A stretch of 64,000 bases of DNA, from NCBI RefSeq assembly GCF_023721755.1, contig NZ_JAMDLH010000003.1, forward strand, positions 248,001 to 312,000. The letters run 5' to 3'. The position numbers were made by a program, and so were the translations under genes. Positions 1-8,899 of this stretch are shown piece by piece; position 1 is the stretch's first letter; the number at the start of each line of letters is the position of its first letter. This stretch comes from Pleomorphomonas sp. NRK KF1. GTDB taxonomy: Bacteria; Pseudomonadota; Alphaproteobacteria; Rhizobiales; Pleomorphomonadaceae. The notes under the pieces are model-generated. The model was not told where the DNA came from and searched no databases. It was given only the letters and a program-made list of their open reading frames with translations.

Positions 1-227
1 CCGCAAAGCGGAATATCCTCGCCGCGATACCTGCCGCGCTTGGTCAGCGTGATGCCGAGAGCCCGGGATGCCACCTCGGCATCCTCGAAGAACATCTCGT
101 AGAAGTCGCCCATCCGATAGAACAGAAGGCAGTCGGGATTGGCCGCCTTGATCTCGATGAACTGCGCCATGGCGGGCGTCGCCCCGTCGGCGGTCCGGTC
201 GTCTGGAAGGGCTTGAACGTCGGTCAT
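1..227 (-). CDS. mutS: DNA mismatch repair protein MutS, N-terminal fragment (runs off window)
   Basis: Only the first 75 codons are present; the gene continues beyond base 1. The translation contains [15 protein letters not shown] around residues 36-50, the mismatch-binding N-terminal domain signature of MutS, in which the Phe and Glu of the F-x-E reading motif (within DFYE) are intact, followed by ALGITLTKR, also typical of this domain. MutS binds mispaired bases and recruits MutL in post-replicative repair. The ATG at 225-227 gives about 19 residues before the conserved MAQFIEIK segment; that internal Met is an alternative start. The gene lies 73 bp downstream of the LOG-family gene in the same direction. 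Confidence 0.93.
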   Translation of the reverse strand, partial: MTDVQALPDDRTADGATPAMAQFIEIKAANPDCLLFYRMGDFYEMFFEDAEVASRALGITLTKRGRYRGEDIPLC

Positions 228-300
228 GGGGGCGGAAGCTAACAAAGCCCGCGACGCTTTTCACGCGTCAAATGACCGACGGTTCAGGTTATCCAGCCCG

Positions 301-1119
301 TCATTCCGGCACGGGCGACGGGCGCGTCAGGACGCCTTCGCCATAGTTGGCCTTGTCGCGGTTGCGATGAGAGCCGAGGTTCTCGGAGGCAAGATAGGTC
401 CAGATATCCTCCGCCGTCTCGGCGAAGTGGACCAGCCCGATGTCCTCCCGATTGATCATGCCGTAGTCGGCCAGCGCGTCGAAATTGATGACCTTGTGCC
501 AGTATTCGCCGTCCACCAGCACCACGGGAATTCGGGTGCCCTTGTGGGTCTGGGTCAGCGTCAGGAGCTCGAACAGTTCGTCGAAGGTCCCGAAGCCGCC
601 GGGGAAAACCACCAAAGCATTGGCACGCATGGCCAAATGCATCTTGCGCATGGCGAAGTAGTGGAACCGGAAGGTGAGCTGCGGCGTCGTATAGGCGTTG
701 GGTTCCTGCTCGTGCGGCAGGGTGATGTTGAAGCCGATGGTCGGTGCGCCGGCGTCGCGGGCGCCACGGTTTGCCGCCTCCATGATTCCGGGACCGCCTC
801 CGGTGGCGATCACGTTGTCGAAGAAGCCGTCGGTCCGATTGACGGCGCCGCCGCGTTCGGAGGCGATACGGCCGAACTCGCGCGAAGTGTTGTACCAGCG
901 ATTGTGCAGGGGATCTCCGTTTTCATGGACACGGGCCGAGCCGAACACTACGAGCGTGGAGCGGATGCCCCAGGCCTTCAACGTCTGCTCGGCTTTCGAA
1001 TACTCGAGCATGAATCGGACGCCGCGCATCGAGTCCGAAAGAAGGAACTCGTCGTCGATGGCTGGCAGGACGAAGGCCTTGGAGGTCTTCTGGGCGGTGT
1101 TGTCGGCAATGTCGGTCAT
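301..1119 (-). CDS. LOG-family protein (TIGR00730 / 'lysine decarboxylase' fold)
   Basis: 272 residues from the ATG at 1117-1119 (MTDIADN...). It contains GGGPGIMEAANRGA and the hallmark PGGFGTFDE (PGGxGTxxE) of the LOG family, nucleotide-binding Rossmann proteins. Characterised members hydrolyse cytokinin riboside 5'-monophosphates or other nucleoside monophosphates to release the base; many were wrongly called lysine decarboxylases. The N-terminal extension makes it the longer bacterial subtype. An in-frame upstream start would extend the ORF to 1212, but the added segment (Arg/Pro-rich) does not look like family sequence. Shine-Dalgarno is weak for either start. It is transcribed toward mutS. 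The substrate cannot be told from sequence. Confidence 0.88.
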   Translation of the reverse strand: MTDIADNTAQKTSKAFVLPAIDDEFLLSDSMRGVRFMLEYSKAEQTLKAWGIRSTLVVFGSARVHENGDPLHNRWYNTSREFGRIASERGGAVNRTDGFFDNVIATGGGPGIMEAANRGARDAGAPTIGFNITLPHEQEPNAYTTPQLTFRFHYFAMRKMHLAMRANALVVFPGGFGTFDELFELLTLTQTHKGTRIPVVLVDGEYWHKVINFDALADYGMINREDIGLVHFAETAEDIWTYLASENLGSHRNRDKANYGEGVLTRPSPVPE

Positions 1120-1294
1120 GCGGTCAGTCCAGGATTTCCGGCCAGAAGCGGCGATAGCGAGGATAGGGATAGGCATCTTAAGGAACGCTGAAACACGGCC
1201 GCACTGTGGCACGAAGGCGTCTAGGGGCGCCCTGCGTCTGCGTGAGGACCGGCGGCAACGGATATAATCGTTCCCGAATCAGACCGTTCGCTTC

Positions 1295-4200
1295 ATGGAA
1301 AGGCGCTTGAACCGACGGCGGCAGCTGGAGCTGAAACTGGACGAAGACCTGACGATCGACGAGGCCCGCCATTCCCAGGCGCCGGATGCCGCCGCATCCT
1401 CCCGCCTCGATGCCGCACGCCTGCTGCTCGCTCGCGGGAACTGGGCGGAAGGCTTTGTCGACTTCGAGCACCGGGCCTTTGCATCACCGTCAGACCGGCC
1501 GCTTTGGAGCGGCGCGCGCTTGCCGGCGGCCCGTCTCGTCGTGCTCGCCGAGAGCGGCGAATGCGACACGCTTGCCTTTGCTCGCTTCCTGCCCGAACTC
1601 GCCGCCCGTGTGCTGTCTCTGACGCTTGCCGTGCCAAGCGAGCAGATGGAGCGGCTCGCGCCCTTCGCCGGCGCCTTCGGCGGCGTGCCGCTCGTCGACG
1701 CGGCTTGCCTGCCGCCACACGATCTCGTCCTGCCGCTCGCGTCCGCCCCGATGGTGCTCGGCCTGTCACCGGATGAGGTGCCGCCGCCTCGCCTTGCGCA
1801 GCGAACACGGAGGAATGCGGGGGCGATTGGCGTGGCTTTGGCGTCCTCGCCCTGGAGCGCCAGGGACGAGATGGCGCCGGAGCGTGTCGTCGATGCGCTT
1901 CGCCAGGCCTTTCCCGGCCAAAGATTGATAGCGCTCGATCAGGCAGCCGCCTCGCAGTTGGGCGACAAGGCTGTCGAAGCCGATCCTGCCGCGCTTGCTG
2001 AGCTTGACCTCGTCGTTGCCACCGATGGTCCGGTGGCTCATGCCGCAGGGGTGGTCGGCACACCGCTCTGGCTGCTGCTCGATGATGAGCCGCACTGGAT
2101 GTGGGGGTGCCAGGGGCTGTTCAGCCGCTGGTATCCCACCGCACGCCTCTTTCGCGCTGATGGGCCGGGTTGGCTGGGCGTGGCCGATGCGCTCGCGGCC
2201 GAGGCCAAGGCGCTTGTCATTCCCGGTCTTTCCGACATCGCTGCTCTTGATCGGCTTGCCGCGGCAGCGGAAGGTGTCGACGGCGAGTCGGCAGCCCGTG
2301 CCGCTCTGCCGTTTGCCGCCCGTCTGGCGGCGCTCGAGCCGACCGCGCCTGCCCGATGGGCTCGGCTTGCCGGGCTGCTGCTCCGCTTCGGCGACGTGGA
2401 AGACCTCGATCGGGTGTTGGGTATCGGCTTGTCCACCGGGCCGCGTCACGCGCCACTGCTGCTGTTTGCCGCCCACCGCGATCTTGATCGAGGCAAACCC
2501 GCCGCAGCCCTCCGATACGCCGAACTGGCATTGAGCGCCGACCCTGCTTCGACGGATGCGTTGACGATCCGTGCCGATGCCTTCCTGGCGCTCGGCGATC
2601 TTTCCAAGGCGGAGTTCGCACTTCGCCAGGCGGTGCAGGCAGCTCCGCGCCGAGCCAGTCTTCTGGTCGCCTGGGGCGAAATGCTGAGAAAGCTCGGTGA
2701 CGTTCGCGGAGCCTCCAGGGCCTTCGAACGGGCCGTCATCATCGGTGACGATGCCGATGCGCGACTGGGGCTCGGACGTTTGGCCGAAGCGGCCGGAGAG
2801 ACCGGACTAGCCCTGCATTTCCTGGGGTCCGCCCTGGCTCGCGATGGCGGCCACACAGAGGCGGCAATGGAGTTTGCGCGCATTCTTGTCGCGGCCGGCC
2901 GCATTCGCGAGGCCATCGGTGTTCTGCGCCGCCTCATCGTCCATCGTCCTTCTCCTCCAGTCCGTGCCTTCCTCGGGGAGTTGCTTCTGGCCTCCGGGGA
3001 CTTTGCGGCCGGTCTTGCCGAGTTCGAATGGCGCAACGGCGTGTCCCGCACGCTTCCAAGGGCAACCGATCTCGTCGACCGGAACGTCGTTCTCGTTGCC
3101 GAGGGCGACGTCGGCGCGTTGATTCGCTTTCTGCGGTTTGTTCCTATGCTCAAGGCAGCCGGCGCGGCCGGCGTTCGCCTCTTCGGTGCGGACGAGTTGG
3201 CGCCGATCCTCGCCGCTGTCGACGGGCTCGACGGCGTAGGGGAGCCTGAAGAGGGCGATCTGGTGCTGCCGATCATGAGCGTGCCCGCGCTGCTCGGCCT
3301 CACCGTGGACGATCTGTCGGTTTCGCGCGCTTATGTCACGGTCGAGTCCGTGGCGGTGACCAATGCGGCGCGGGCGTTCGCCCACCTCGACGGCTTTCGT
3401 GTTGGCTTTGCGCTCGATGGCATGAGCGCAGCCGATGCCGCCGCCCTTGCCACCGTCACCGGCGCTGCATTTGTCGCCCTCGACGCGGGAGCGGCGGCAC
3501 GCTTCCACACGGCCTGGCCGCTTTCCGTCGATCAGGCCGGTCTCGACAGGATTGCCGCCGCGCTGCCGAATCTCGACGCCGTGGTCGCCATGGCGTCGAG
3601 CCCGATCGCCGCGCTGGCTGGCGCCATGGGGCGGGCCGTCTTCGTCATTGGGCCGGACCGCGATGATTGGCTCTGGCTGGAGAAGGACGGGCGCACGCCC
3701 TGGTTCCCGACCGCCCGTCTCTTTCGCCGGCGGCCCGGCGACGAAAAGGGCGCTTCGCTTTCCCGGCTGACCGATGCGTTTACCTCTTTCGCGGCCGGCG
3801 ACCGAGCCATTCCGTTTCGTGCCGATCCGGTGCCGACCGCCATGGCATTCTCCGAAAGTGAGGCTTCCCCTCGCCCCAGCGGCGTGCTCGCTCAAGCCGG
3901 CCTTGCGGCGTCCAGAAGCCGCGACGACTATCGTGCCGCGCTGTTGCTCGGCGATGCCATTGCGGCTGGGGCCAGCGAGCCGGAGCTGCGCGAGATGCTT
4001 GCCGCCGCGCTTCTGAGGATCGGCGAACGTGACCGGGCCGGACGCCTGCTCGCCGCGCTGGTTGCCGAGGCTCCCACCGCCGATCGGCTGGTCGAACTGT
4101 CGGAAGTCGATCGCCTGGGCGGCCGGCTCGAAGAAGCGCTCGCTCATGCCGATCGGGCGGTCGAACTTCGACCCGACGCCGCAAGGGGCCATCGAGCCGT

Positions 4201-5173
4201 CGGCAAAGCCCTGGTGGCGCTCGGCCGTGCAGGAGACGCGCTCGCCGCCTATGGTCGCGCCTTGGCGCAGGCCTCGGCCGACCCCGAGCTCTTGATGGAC
4301 GAAGCGGAAGCGTTGCTGATTGCCGGCGATTACAAGAACGGCTTTGCCCGCGCAGAAATACGGTGGCAGGCGGCCGAACTGCTGCCACGACGCTTCTCGG
4401 CGCCACGCTGGACGGGCGAGGACATCGCAGGCAAGACTCTCCTTGTTCATGGCGAGCGGGACCTGGGGCTCGACATCGCCTTCGCACGCTTCTTGCCGCA
4501 GCTTGCCGAGCGTGGTCCGCGACTTGTCTTGGAAGTCCGCCCCGCACTCACGGATCTGTTCCGGAGGCTCGATCTCGGTGGAGACGTGACGGTGGTCGAG
4601 CAGGGACGCCGCCTGCCGCCCCATGACCTGGAAGTCCCGCTTCGGAGCCTGCCGAACGTGTTCGGCACCGAGAGGGACGGTTTGCCGCCGTCCGCCCGCT
4701 TCCAGCCCGATCCCTTGCGGGTTGATGCTTGGCGTCGACAATTCGCCGGTGGTGACGGTCGGCCCGCCATCGGCGTTTATTGGCGAAACGCCGAGGATGC
4801 CGCTCTGTTGGCATCGCTTGCCGACGTTCGCGATGTCCGCCTGTTTGCTCTCGATCGCCGCGCCGGCAGGGCCTCGCTCGCCACGCTGCCGAACGGACTG
4901 GGGGTAGAACCGCTCGGCGATCGGCTTGGCGGCTTCGTCGAGATGGCCGCGACCATGACGGCGCTCGACGCGGTGATCGCCCCCGTATCGGCTACCTGCC
5001 ATCTCGCCGCCTCGCTCGGTCGGCCGACGATCGTCTTGGCTCCGTCGGCCACCGATTGGCTTTGGATGGGAGAGGACCGCACGCCCTGGTATCCCGATGC
5101 TCACCTGTTGCGTCGGGAGGGCGATCTCGCCGGGCTCTTGCGCGCCCTGGTTCTCGAAAGGGCGGCGACATGA
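1295..5173 (+). CDS. Giant TPR protein with three degenerate glycosyltransferase-like domains
   Basis: 1292 residues built from a repeated plan: TPR-like helices followed by a GT-B-like domain of the type found C-terminal in many bacterial TPR proteins (GT9/GT41-like). Copies lie near residues 70-290, 575-815 and 1030-1285. Each ends with the same signature, an x-W-x-W pair then W(Y/F)P-x-A-(R/H)-L-(F/L)-R: HWMW...RWYPTARLFR, DWLW...PWFPTARLFR, DWLW...PWYPDAHLLR. The canonical E-Q-G-x-G-D loop is eroded in every copy (ESGECD, EGDVGA, GERDLG), and the His before the AxxLGxP segment is kept in copies 1 and 3 but not in copy 2. No signal peptide or membrane segment. Its stop overlaps the start of the next gene, which carries a fourth copy, so they form an operon. 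A cytoplasmic scaffold or glycan-handling role is inference; activity is doubtful. Confidence 0.85.
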   Translation: MERRLNRRRQLELKLDEDLTIDEARHSQAPDAAASSRLDAARLLLARGNWAEGFVDFEHRAFASPSDRPLWSGARLPAARLVVLAESGECDTLAFARFLPELAARVLSLTLAVPSEQMERLAPFAGAFGGVPLVDAACLPPHDLVLPLASAPMVLGLSPDEVPPPRLAQRTRRNAGAIGVALASSPWSARDEMAPERVVDALRQAFPGQRLIALDQAAASQLGDKAVEADPAALAELDLVVATDGPVAHAAGVVGTPLWLLLDDEPHWMWGCQGLFSRWYPTARLFRADGPGWLGVADALAAEAKALVIPGLSDIAALDRLAAAAEGVDGESAARAALPFAARLAALEPTAPARWARLAGLLLRFGDVEDLDRVLGIGLSTGPRHAPLLLFAAHRDLDRGKPAAALRYAELALSADPASTDALTIRADAFLALGDLSKAEFALRQAVQAAPRRASLLVAWGEMLRKLGDVRGASRAFERAVIIGDDADARLGLGRLAEAAGETGLALHFLGSALARDGGHTEAAMEFARILVAAGRIREAIGVLRRLIVHRPSPPVRAFLGELLLASGDFAAGLAEFEWRNGVSRTLPRATDLVDRNVVLVAEGDVGALIRFLRFVPMLKAAGAAGVRLFGADELAPILAAVDGLDGVGEPEEGDLVLPIMSVPALLGLTVDDLSVSRAYVTVESVAVTNAARAFAHLDGFRVGFALDGMSAADAAALATVTGAAFVALDAGAAARFHTAWPLSVDQAGLDRIAAALPNLDAVVAMASSPIAALAGAMGRAVFVIGPDRDDWLWLEKDGRTPWFPTARLFRRRPGDEKGASLSRLTDAFTSFAAGDRAIPFRADPVPTAMAFSESEASPRPSGVLAQAGLAASRSRDDYRAALLLGDAIAAGASEPELREMLAAALLRIGERDRAGRLLAALVAEAPTADRLVELSEVDRLGGRLEEALAHADRAVELRPDAARGHRAVGKALVALGRAGDALAAYGRALAQASADPELLMDEAEALLIAGDYKNGFARAEIRWQAAELLPRRFSAPRWTGEDIAGKTLLVHGERDLGLDIAFARFLPQLAERGPRLVLEVRPALTDLFRRLDLGGDVTVVEQGRRLPPHDLEVPLRSLPNVFGTERDGLPPSARFQPDPLRVDAWRRQFAGGDGRPAIGVYWRNAEDAALLASLADVRDVRLFALDRRAGRASLATLPNGLGVEPLGDRLGGFVEMAATMTALDAVIAPVSATCHLAASLGRPTIVLAPSATDWLWMGEDRTPWYPDAHLLRREGDLAGLLRALVLERAAT

Positions 5174-6621
5174 CCGAAACGGTCGTCGATCAACTGCTGG
5201 CTCGCGCCGCCGCCGCCGAGGAAGCCCACAGGTGGATCGAGGCGGTGGCTCTCTACGAGGTGGCGCTCGTTCGGTCGCCGGACCATGTACCGGCAATGCT
5301 CGGCGCCGCCGCCGCCGCGCGTGCCAATGGTGACCACGCGCGCGCCGTTGTGTTCCTGACGCGCGCCGACCGCACCGCGCCCGGCCGTGCCGACATTGCC
5401 CTGGCCCTCGGCGAAGCGCTCGCGGCGACTTCGCGCCTGGCGGAAGCGGCTGCGGCTTTCGAACGAGCTCGTGCCGCCAAACCGCTCGATGCGGGCCTCG
5501 CCGCCCGCCTGGGCGCAGCCCGTCTCGCGGCGGGCGATGCTCCTGGGGCGGTCTCGGCGTTCGAAGCGGCACTACGTCTCGATCCTGCCGAGCCCCGCGC
5601 CGTTGGTGGCCTCGGTCCGGCGCTGGCCTCCGCCGGTCGCCCTCTGGCCGCGGTCGAGGCATTTCGTCGGTCTGGAGACCCTCGCCCGCGCGTCGAGCGT
5701 GCAGCGGCGCTGCTGGCGCTCGGCGACATGGCCGGAGGCTTTGCCGATCTCGATGCCATCGCCGCCCGCCCGGTCTGGGCGACGAAGCTTCAGGCTTGGG
5801 ACGGCTTTCCGCTCGACCGTCCGCTTCTCGTCTGGGCCGGGGGCGATCCGCTTGATCTCGCCGCTTTCGCCGCGGCCCTGCCGCTCGCCCGGTCGCTGGT
5901 GGTCGATCTCGTCCTGGTGGTTCCCAAGCCTTTCGTCCGCCTGGCTTCGGCGCTCGCCGGGGTTAGCCGCGTCGTCGCCGACAATGACGATCTCGGCGGC
6001 TTGGTCGAAACGGCCGGCGCAGCGGCCCCACTCGTCGGGTTGCCGCATCGGCTCGGCCTCACCGCCGGTAGTTTCGCCGCAACCAGCCCGCTGCTCGCCG
6101 CCGAGCCAATGCTCGCCGATCGCTGGAGTGCCCGGCTCGATCTCGGACGAGGACGACCCGCCGTCGGTCTTGTTTGGGGCGGTGGTTTGCCGCTTGCCGA
6201 TCTCACGCCGCTTGCCGGCATCGCCGACCTGAGGTTCGTTGCCCTCGAACGATTGCCTTCGGCCACGCTTGCCCGTTCGTCGTCGCCATCGGGATGGGAG
6301 GTTGCTGGCGCGCCGATCCGCGTCGAGCATCCCGGGCCCGATTTCGAAGCCGGCATCGACGCCCGCGTCGACTGCGCCGCGCTCATCAGCCGGCTGGATG
6401 CCGTGATTGCCGTCGACGGCCTGCCGCTTCGCCTGGGAGGTCTGCTTGGGCGTCCCGGTGTCGCGCTCTTGCCCATGGCCACCAGTTGGATATGGCGGGT
6501 CGAGGGTGGCAAGACGCCCAGCTATCCGTCCCTGTCACTGTTGAGGCAGACGTCGGGAGGATCGCTCTCGGCCTTGTTGCCCGAAGCGGTCCAACGCATC
6601 CGCAGCATGGTCCATGACTGA
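5170..6621 (+). CDS. TPR protein with C-terminal glycosyltransferase-like domain (partner of 1295-5173)
   Basis: 483 residues starting at the ATG at 5170, whose ATGA overlaps the upstream stop codon, implying translational coupling. Residues 1-200 are Ala-rich TPR-like helical repeats (for example AALRLDPAEPRAVGGLG). Residues 200-483 are a more diverged version of the domain present three times upstream, ending SWIW...PSYPSLSLLR. Here the GxGD-like loop reads AGGDPLD and the His of the AxxLGxP region is replaced (LRLGGLLGRP), so this copy looks least likely to be catalytic. The 250 bp after it lead to the sulfate operon. Function unknown; the paired arrangement suggests the two products act together. 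Confidence 0.82.
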   Translation: MTETVVDQLLARAAAAEEAHRWIEAVALYEVALVRSPDHVPAMLGAAAAARANGDHARAVVFLTRADRTAPGRADIALALGEALAATSRLAEAAAAFERARAAKPLDAGLAARLGAARLAAGDAPGAVSAFEAALRLDPAEPRAVGGLGPALASAGRPLAAVEAFRRSGDPRPRVERAAALLALGDMAGGFADLDAIAARPVWATKLQAWDGFPLDRPLLVWAGGDPLDLAAFAAALPLARSLVVDLVLVVPKPFVRLASALAGVSRVVADNDDLGGLVETAGAAAPLVGLPHRLGLTAGSFAATSPLLAAEPMLADRWSARLDLGRGRPAVGLVWGGGLPLADLTPLAGIADLRFVALERLPSATLARSSSPSGWEVAGAPIRVEHPGPDFEAGIDARVDCAALISRLDAVIAVDGLPLRLGGLLGRPGVALLPMATSWIWRVEGGKTPSYPSLSLLRQTSGGSLSALLPEAVQRIRSMVHD

Positions 6622-6723
6622 CCGCGAGAGAAAAATCCCACCGGAAATCAGCTGGTTCCGGGAAGCATGTTGCCGCAGAATGCAAGTCGGACGACAATAG
6701 GGGAATGATATTTTACAAACAGG

Positions 6724-6741
6724 CCATTCCCTAGGGAATGG
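6724..6741. promoter_or_regulatory. 18-bp perfect palindrome upstream of the sulfate operon (candidate operator)
   Basis: CCATTCCCTAGGGAATGG is perfectly self-complementary. A related half-site, GGGGAATGATAT, lies about 30 bp upstream (6701-6712), and the right half here continues GGGAATGGTAT, so the GGGAATGrTAT element is repeated in direct orientation. A weak promoter (TTGCCA at 6748, 16-bp spacer, TAGGAT at 6770) follows directly, putting the palindrome just upstream of -35 as an activator site would be. The regulator is not identifiable from the window. Confidence 0.55.
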
Positions 6742-6780
6742 TATCTCTTGCCAATTGCACTCGTCCTTTTAGGATTTCAA

Positions 6781-6832
6781 CCTGTCGGGAGATGCTGAGG
6801 CGCCGGAAAGGCCGCCGAAGCTTCCGGACAGG
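6781..6832 (+). promoter_or_regulatory. Structured 5' leader of sbp (stem-loop)
   Basis: CCTGTC at 6781-6786 pairs with GACAGG at 6827-6832, extended past one mismatch by GGAG/CTTC, enclosing an inner GGCG...CGCC stem. A direct repeat TGCCTAG...TGCCTAG follows before the sbp start at 6872. It does not match a riboswitch class I can recognise (the SAM-II consensus is absent). It could be an mRNA stabiliser or an uncharacterised control element. Confidence 0.35.
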
Positions 6833-6871
6833 TGCGATGCCTAGCATTGCCTAGGGCTGGAGACTGGAAGC

Positions 6872-7891
6872 ATGAGAGGCTTTAAACGTCTGGGATTGTT
6901 CGCCGCTCTCGTCGCGGCACCCCTGGCCCTTGCCGGTCCCGTCGCGGCGGTGACGCTGACCAACGTCTCCTATGATCCGACCCGCGAGTTCTACGAGGCC
7001 TACAACGCCGCCTTCGCTGCCCACTGGAAGGCGGAAACCGGTGAGGACATCGCCATCCGCGCTTCACACGGCGGCTCCGGCAAGCAGGCACGTGCCGTCA
7101 TCGACGGTTTGCCGGCCGATGTGGTAACCTTGGCCCTCGAAAGCGACATCAACGCCATCGCCGAGAGGACGGGCAAGATTCCGGCCGATTGGCGCGGCAA
7201 GCTGCCGCACAATTCCGCGCCCTACACCTCGACCATCGTTTTCATGGTCCGCAAGGGCAACCCCAAGGGCATCCTCGATTGGGGGGATCTCGTCAAGGAT
7301 GGCATCGAGGTGATCACGCCCAACCCGAAGACATCGGGGGGCGCTCGCTGGAACTACCTTGCCGCCTGGGCCTGGGCCGCCGGGCAGTATGGTGGCGACG
7401 AGGCGAGAATCCGCGATTTCGTCGCTACGCTCTACAAACATGTACCCGTACTTGATACGGGCGCCCGTGGCGCCACCGTCACCTTTGCCCAGCGCGAACT
7501 CGGCGATGTCCTGCTTGCCTGGGAGAACGAGGCCTTCCTGGCGCTCGACGAGTTCGGTGCCGACAAGTTCGATATCGTGGTGCCACCGCAGTCGATCCTC
7601 GCCGAGCCTCCGGTCGCCGTCGTGGAAGGCAATGCCGAGGCCAACGGGGCCGAGAAGGAAGCCCGCGCCTACCTCGAATATCTCTACTCGGCCGAGGGGC
7701 AGACGCTCGCTGCCAAGTTCCACTATCGTCCGTCCGAGCCGAAGCTGGTCGACCCGGAGCTCTTGAAGGCCATCCCGGAACTCAAGCTGGTCAGCATCGA
7801 CGATCCGCTGTTTGGCGGCTGGGCCAAGGCGCAGCCTTACCACTTCGGCGATGGCGGCGTGTTCGACCAGATCTACAGGCCGGGACAGTGA
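6872..7891 (+). CDS. sbp: Sulfate/thiosulfate ABC transporter substrate-binding protein
   Basis: 339 residues with an N-terminal signal peptide (hydrophobic core [13 protein letters not shown], likely cleavage after PVAA) for export to the periplasm. The mature N-terminus [19 protein letters not shown] is the classic Sbp/CysP signature, and downstream segments around [16 protein letters not shown] and [13 protein letters not shown] match the sulfate-binding loops of the family. It delivers sulfate (possibly thiosulfate) to the CysT/CysW permease. First gene of sbp-cysT-cysW-cysA; a 165-bp gap with a stable hairpin separates it from cysT, which would allow higher expression of the binding protein than of the membrane subunits. 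Confidence 0.95.
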   Translation: MRGFKRLGLFAALVAAPLALAGPVAAVTLTNVSYDPTREFYEAYNAAFAAHWKAETGEDIAIRASHGGSGKQARAVIDGLPADVVTLALESDINAIAERTGKIPADWRGKLPHNSAPYTSTIVFMVRKGNPKGILDWGDLVKDGIEVITPNPKTSGGARWNYLAAWAWAAGQYGGDEARIRDFVATLYKHVPVLDTGARGATVTFAQRELGDVLLAWENEAFLALDEFGADKFDIVVPPQSILAEPPVAVVEGNAEANGAEKEARAYLEYLYSAEGQTLAAKFHYRPSEPKLVDPELLKAIPELKLVSIDDPLFGGWAKAQPYHFGDGGVFDQIYRPGQ

Positions 7892-8004
7892 AGGAACCCG
7901 CCGGCGACAGCACACGTGCCGGCTATGCCGAATCTGGGGAATGCCATGTGGATCGCGACGGCGCCGCTTGGCTTTCTCTTCCCTTGATCGAATGAGACCT
8001 TGCC

Positions 8005-8036
8005 GCCGGCGGACCGGGATATACCGATCCGCCGGC
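8005..8036 (+). promoter_or_regulatory. Intercistronic hairpin between sbp and cysT
   Basis: A 13-bp stem with one mismatch (8005-8017 with 8024-8036, GCCGGCGGACCGG against CCGATCCGCCGGC) closes a 6-nt loop. It is followed by TTCC, not a T-run, so it is more likely a 3'-end-stabilising or attenuating element for the sbp message than a full terminator. Confidence 0.45.
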
Positions 8037-8056
8037 TTCCCCTGAAAGCGAGGCCG

Positions 8057-8899
8057 ATGACCCTCAACGTGCCTTTCGTCAAACCGAGCATCCTGCCGGG
8101 CTTTCGCCTGACGATCATCTTTACGCTCCTCTACCTGACGGCGATCGTGCTCCTGCCACTCGGCGCCCTTCTTTTCAGGGCGTCTTCGCTGGGGGTGCAT
8201 GAGATCGTCGCCCTGGCGCTCGACAGCCGCACGCTGTCGGCGCTGAAGCTGTCCTTCCTCACCAGCTTCGCCGCCGCCGCTTTCAACGTCCCCTTCGGTC
8301 TGCTGATCGCCTGGGTGTTGGTCCGCTACGATTTCCCCGGTCGTCGCTTCTTCGACGCCATCATCGATCTGCCTTTTGCTCTGCCGACGGCGGTAGCCGG
8401 CATTGCGCTGACCGCGCTCTATGCGCCGAAAGGTTGGATCGGATCCGTGGCCGCCGTCTTCGGTCTCAAGATCGCCTTCACGCCGCTTGGCGTCTTCCTG
8501 GCGCTGGTGTTCGTCGGTCTGCCCTTCATCGTGCGTACGGTGCAGCCGGTGCTGGCCGAGGTCGACCGCGAGCTTGAGGAGGCCGCCGCCACTCTCGGCG
8601 CGGGACGGCTCAGAACCGTCGCATCCGTGGTTCTGCCGGTGCTCAGCCCGGCCATCCTGACGGGCTTCGCCCTGGCGTTTGCCCGAGCGGTCGGCGAATA
8701 CGGCTCGGTCATCTTCATCGCCGGCAATATCCCCTATGTGTCGGAAATCGCGCCGTTGCTCATCGTCATCAAGCTGGAAGAATTCGACTATGCCGGCGCC
8801 ACGGCCGTGGCCGCGATCATGCTGATGATCAGCTTCGGAACGCTGCTTCTCATCAATCTCATCCAGGCCCGGGCGCGCGCGAGGTATGGTCATGTCTGA
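8057..8899 (+). CDS. cysT: Sulfate ABC transporter permease CysT (CysU)
   Basis: 280 residues from the ATG at 8057, preceded by GAAAGCGAGG. It shows about six membrane segments and the ABC permease inner-membrane loop with EEAAATLGAGRLRTVASVVLP, the EAA motif that docks on CysA. The segment AFARAVGEYGSVIFIAGNIP is diagnostic for CysT/CysU. With CysW it forms the heterodimeric channel for sulfate import. An upstream in-frame ATG at 8000 lies in the intercistronic hairpin and adds an unrelated 19-residue leader, so I prefer 8057. Its last 8 bases overlap the start of cysW. Confidence 0.95.
   Translation: MTLNVPFVKPSILPGFRLTIIFTLLYLTAIVLLPLGALLFRASSLGVHEIVALALDSRTLSALKLSFLTSFAAAAFNVPFGLLIAWVLVRYDFPGRRFFDAIIDLPFALPTAVAGIALTALYAPKGWIGSVAAVFGLKIAFTPLGVFLALVFVGLPFIVRTVQPVLAEVDRELEEAAATLGAGRLRTVASVVLPVLSPAILTGFALAFARAVGEYGSVIFIAGNIPYVSEIAPLLIVIKLEEFDYAGATAVAAIMLMISFGTLLLINLIQARARARYGHV

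Noticed and set aside
2807-5662. 951-codon open frame on the minus strand
   Set aside because: It is antisense to the TPR/GT-like gene; the translation is Arg/Gly/Pro-rich low-complexity sequence with no domain, the usual artefact of high GC3 DNA.
6781-6832. SAM-II or SAH riboswitch in front of sbp
   Set aside because: The pseudoknot-forming conserved bases of SAM-II and the SAH core are not present by eye, so it is listed only as a structured leader.
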